Below are positions 14,498 to 16,405 of a stretch of DNA of 16,405 bases, piece after piece (position 1 is the first letter of the stretch; each line of letters opens with the position of its first letter). The translations under genes were made by a program, and so were the position numbers. Origin of the DNA: Mucilaginibacter_A sp964244955 (GTDB lineage Bacteria > Bacteroidota > Bacteroidia > Sphingobacteriales > Sphingobacteriaceae); the NCBI GenBank assembly GCA_964244955.1, contig CAXTKQ010000089.1:1-16405 (forward strand), written 5' to 3'. The notes beneath the pieces were generated by a model. It was not told where the DNA came from, ran no database searches, and worked only from the letters and a program-made list of their open reading frames with translations.

Positions 14498-15563
14498 ACT
14501 TCGCTCCTGACGTTTCTGCTGTTTCAAATAAATTCAGCAATAAATAAAACTGTGTACCAAATAATAAACTGGCTAAAAACAAGTGCGCAACTTGTGCAAT
14601 TGGAGGCAAGCCTAAATAAGCCAGTGCAATTCCTGCAAAAACCTGCAATGTAATAATGATAAAGCTTGTACCCATCAATTGTTGTTGAACTGAACTTTTT
14701 ACGTAGGTTTTCCTAATCAGCATAAATAAAAACAGGTTAACCAAAATCACCAACAGGGCCAAGTTTTTGTGGTTGAATAAAACCTTTTCCGCTCCGTTGA
14801 CCCACTCCTGCCTAAAGTTTCCTTGTAGCCTTGCCGCATATTCGTCAATTTTTTCCCGCACTTCTGTCCCTATCGAAATTTGTAAAATATCCAATACCAA
14901 TGCAAAAAAAGCCGCAACAACTACCCATGCTTTGCCAGAAACTTTTTTGCCTGCTTTGATCATTCGTGCTTTATGCCAGGTATAAATACTGATAGCCAGA
15001 ATAGCCAATGCAATTAACATATGCACAGTTACAATCCAGGGAACCAAATTTGAAGAAACTACGATAGAACCGATCCAAGCTTGAAACCCGACCAAAAAAA
15101 GGTTAAACAGGCTTAACAAAACAATACGCTTACTAATTTTCCAGTAGTAAAAAGAGTATGCTGCTGTTAATAGAAGAATATTACCTGTGATAAAACCAAT
15201 TAAGCGGTTAATATATTCTGTCCAGGTTTTAGCTACATTAAATTCTTCTTGTTGTGGCATGACTGCTAAATTACCAGCCTTAATTTTTGATGCAAGTGCT
15301 GTGTATCCTAAAGCATTTAAAACCTTAACAAAACGTGTATTTTTTTTAACCTGTATCTCTGCGTATTTTGTACGATAATCAACCGGCAACTGTGCTTCTT
15401 TTACCGGTGGAATATACTTGCCAAAACATTTAGGCCAATCTGGGCAACCCATTCCGGAGCCTGTACTTCTTACCACCCCGCCAGCTAAAATCAGTATAAA
15501 CAGCGCAATTACAGCAATTAGATTGATGGACCGAAACCTTTTTTCCAAATTAAAATATTTCAA
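14487..15563 (-). CDS. ctaA: Heme A synthase (CtaA/COX15 family)
   Basis: A 358-residue eight-helix membrane protein converting heme O to heme A. It has GGVVRSTGSGMGCPDWPKCFG with the extracytoplasmic Cys pair C40/C46, a long first loop (about 47-112), then four expected heme-ligand positions. These are E116-Y-I-N119-R, H181 (TVHMLIALA), H265 (FNHKNLALL) and H327 (QVAHLFLA). The first position is Asn rather than the His of Bacillus-type enzymes. The reading frame has no ATG or GTG before the first conserved segment, so the start is taken as TTG at 15563; L6 (TTG at 15548) is the only close alternative. It is preceded by a strong hairpin ending 16 bases upstream and followed by overlapping ctaB. 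Function call firm; N-terminus less so. Confidence 0.9.
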   Translation of the reverse strand: MKYFNLEKRFRSINLIAVIALFILILAGGVVRSTGSGMGCPDWPKCFGKYIPPVKEAQLPVDYRTKYAEIQVKKNTRFVKVLNALGYTALASKIKAGNLAVMPQQEEFNVAKTWTEYINRLIGFITGNILLLTAAYSFYYWKISKRIVLLSLFNLFLVGFQAWIGSIVVSSNLVPWIVTVHMLIALAILAISIYTWHKARMIKAGKKVSGKAWVVVAAFFALVLDILQISIGTEVREKIDEYAARLQGNFRQEWVNGAEKVLFNHKNLALLVILVNLFLFMLIRKTYVKSSVQQQLMGTSFIIITLQVFAGIALAYLGLPPIAQVAHLFLASLLFGTQFYLLLNLFETAETSGAKYGI

Positions 15564-15579
15564 TTTTCTGTTAAAAATT

Positions 15580-15620
15580 AAGGGTATTTAGTAGGAAAAA
15601 ATTCCTGCATAAATACCCTT
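15580..15620 (-). terminator. Strong hairpin between ctaD and ctaA, probable terminator or attenuator
   Basis: An 11-base perfect inverted repeat, AAGGGTATTTA (15580-15590) with TAAATACCCTT (15610-15620), encloses a second stem, AGGAA (15593-15597) with TTCCT (15602-15606). Read on the minus strand, the transcribed direction of both genes, it is followed by AATTTTTAA. It lies 29 bases after the ctaD stop and 16 before the ctaA start, so it could end the ctaD transcript, limit read-through, or stabilise a processed 3' end. Confidence 0.6.
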
Positions 15621-15649
15621 CAATCAAATAAAATTATACGGTGCAGTTT

Positions 15650-16405
15650 TTATTTTACTTCCTGTGATGGGGAATTTTTCTTTAGCCATTCAGTTTGCAT
15701 TTTTTCCACTTCCGGGTCGTCTTCAAAATCATGTGGTAAGTTTGAATTCAAAGTTTGAGAGAAAGGTACTGTCTGCGGAATAAAATCCTGGTCATGTCCC
15801 GGTTTACTGTAGTCATAAGACCAACGGTAAACGGTTGGTATTTCACCTGGCCAGTTTCCATGAATACGTTCTACCGGTGTAGTCCATTCCAAAGTATTTG
15901 CATTCCAAGGGTTTTGGGAAGACTTTCTGCCAAAAAATATGGAGGAAACGAAGTTGTACAAAAACGCTACTTGCGCCAATGCCGACATAATTGCTGCCCA
16001 GGTAATGAATGTGTTAACAGAAAGCCATTGCTTCATTGATTCAAATTCTGTAAAAGCATAATAACGGCGCGGTACACCATCCAAACCCATAAAGTGCATC
16101 GGGAAGAAAACCAAATAAGCACCGATGAAAGTTAGCCAAAAATGTAAATAACCTAATTTTTCATCCATTAACCGTCCAAACATCTTTGGAAACCAGTGAT
16201 AAACGCCAGCTAGCATACCAAATATTGCAGCCGAACCCATTACCAAGTGGAAGTGGGCAACCACAAAGTAGGTATCGTGTAAGTTGATATCTATAGCAGA
16301 ATTACCTAAGAATATACCGGTCAATCCACCAGAGATAAAGAAAGAAACAAAACCGATGGAAAACATCATGGCAGGTGTGAACCGGATATTGCCACGCCAT
16401 AAAGT
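15650..16405 (-). CDS. ctaD: Cytochrome c oxidase subunit I, C-terminal part, cut by the window edge
   Basis: The frame is open to base 16405, giving the last 251 residues; the N-terminal part lies beyond the window. The segment NLHDTYFVVAHFHLVMG holds the two adjacent heme ligands, HFH, with the first His (codon 16253-16255) binding heme a3 and the second heme a. MFGRLMDEKLGYLHFWLTFIGAYLVFFPMHFMGLDGVPRRYYAF is the standard subunit I helix XI region with the PRR motif near the heme propionates. Subunit I is the catalytic core for O2 reduction and proton pumping in the inner membrane. The charged tail (EDDPEVEKMQTEWLKK) is normal for the group. It is the first gene of the visible module, separated from ctaA by a hairpin. 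Confidence 0.96.
   Translation of the reverse strand, partial: TLWRGNIRFTPAMMFSIGFVSFFISGGLTGIFLGNSAIDINLHDTYFVVAHFHLVMGSAAIFGMLAGVYHWFPKMFGRLMDEKLGYLHFWLTFIGAYLVFFPMHFMGLDGVPRRYYAFTEFESMKQWLSVNTFITWAAIMSALAQVAFLYNFVSSIFFGRKSSQNPWNANTLEWTTPVERIHGNWPGEIPTVYRWSYDYSKPGHDQDFIPQTVPFSQTLNSNLPHDFEDDPEVEKMQTEWLKKNSPSQEVK

Overview
The window looks like chromosomal DNA of a Bacteroidota bacterium, most likely the Sphingobacteriaceae (Mucilaginibacter/Pedobacter type). Evidence is the gene complement and order of a Bacteroidota cytochrome c oxidase cluster, an RprX/RprY-type two-component pair, DUF4286 and DUF2461 proteins, few Shine-Dalgarno sites, and candidate promoters of the TAnnTTTG type. The lineage is inferred from protein character, not from a search. 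Family names come from reading motifs, not from database hits.

Layout. (1) 1-666: the 3' part of a cyanophycinase-like S51 peptidase. (2) 768-1495: a compact, AT-rich hepT-mntA pair (HEPN toxin and nucleotidyltransferase antitoxin) with an ATGA overlap. (3) 1530-3880, minus strand: a sensor kinase and OmpR-family regulator overlapping by one base. (4) 4070-5962, minus: a lipoprotein of the S9 prolyl-oligopeptidase family whose Ser and His catalytic positions are both replaced. (5) 6119-8807, plus: a secreted TPR protein interrupted by a 10-N assembly gap, a DUF4286 protein and RfbC. (6) 8811-10284, minus: a metallophosphoesterase and a DUF2461 protein. (7) 10338-16405, minus: a respiratory oxidase module. 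In transcription order it runs ctaD (C-terminal part only), hairpin, ctaA/COX15, ctaB, two subunit III paralogues, subunit IV, SCO, DUF420 (CtaM-like) and a small secreted CxxC membrane protein.

How the oxidase genes fit together: CtaB and CtaA make heme O and then heme A for CtaD. The two subunit III proteins and subunit IV complete the membrane complex. SCO, DUF420 and the CxxC mini-protein are plausible copper or assembly factors. Three of these proteins show departures from expected residues: SCO has Tyr at the copper-ligand His position, CtaA has Asn at the first heme-ligand His position, and DUF420 carries a perfect EF-hand loop.

The strongest unexplained signal is a short dispersed repeat. 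It has an AT-rich left part followed by the 16-mer core GGTAAAAGAAGCATTG. It lies in four gaps between genes (five copies, two of them a head-to-head pair), with a weaker core in a fifth gap. The bare core, exact or near-exact, also occurs inside several coding sequences. No tRNA, rRNA, CRISPR array, insertion sequence or transposase gene was seen, and no gene-free stretch exceeds 300 bases.
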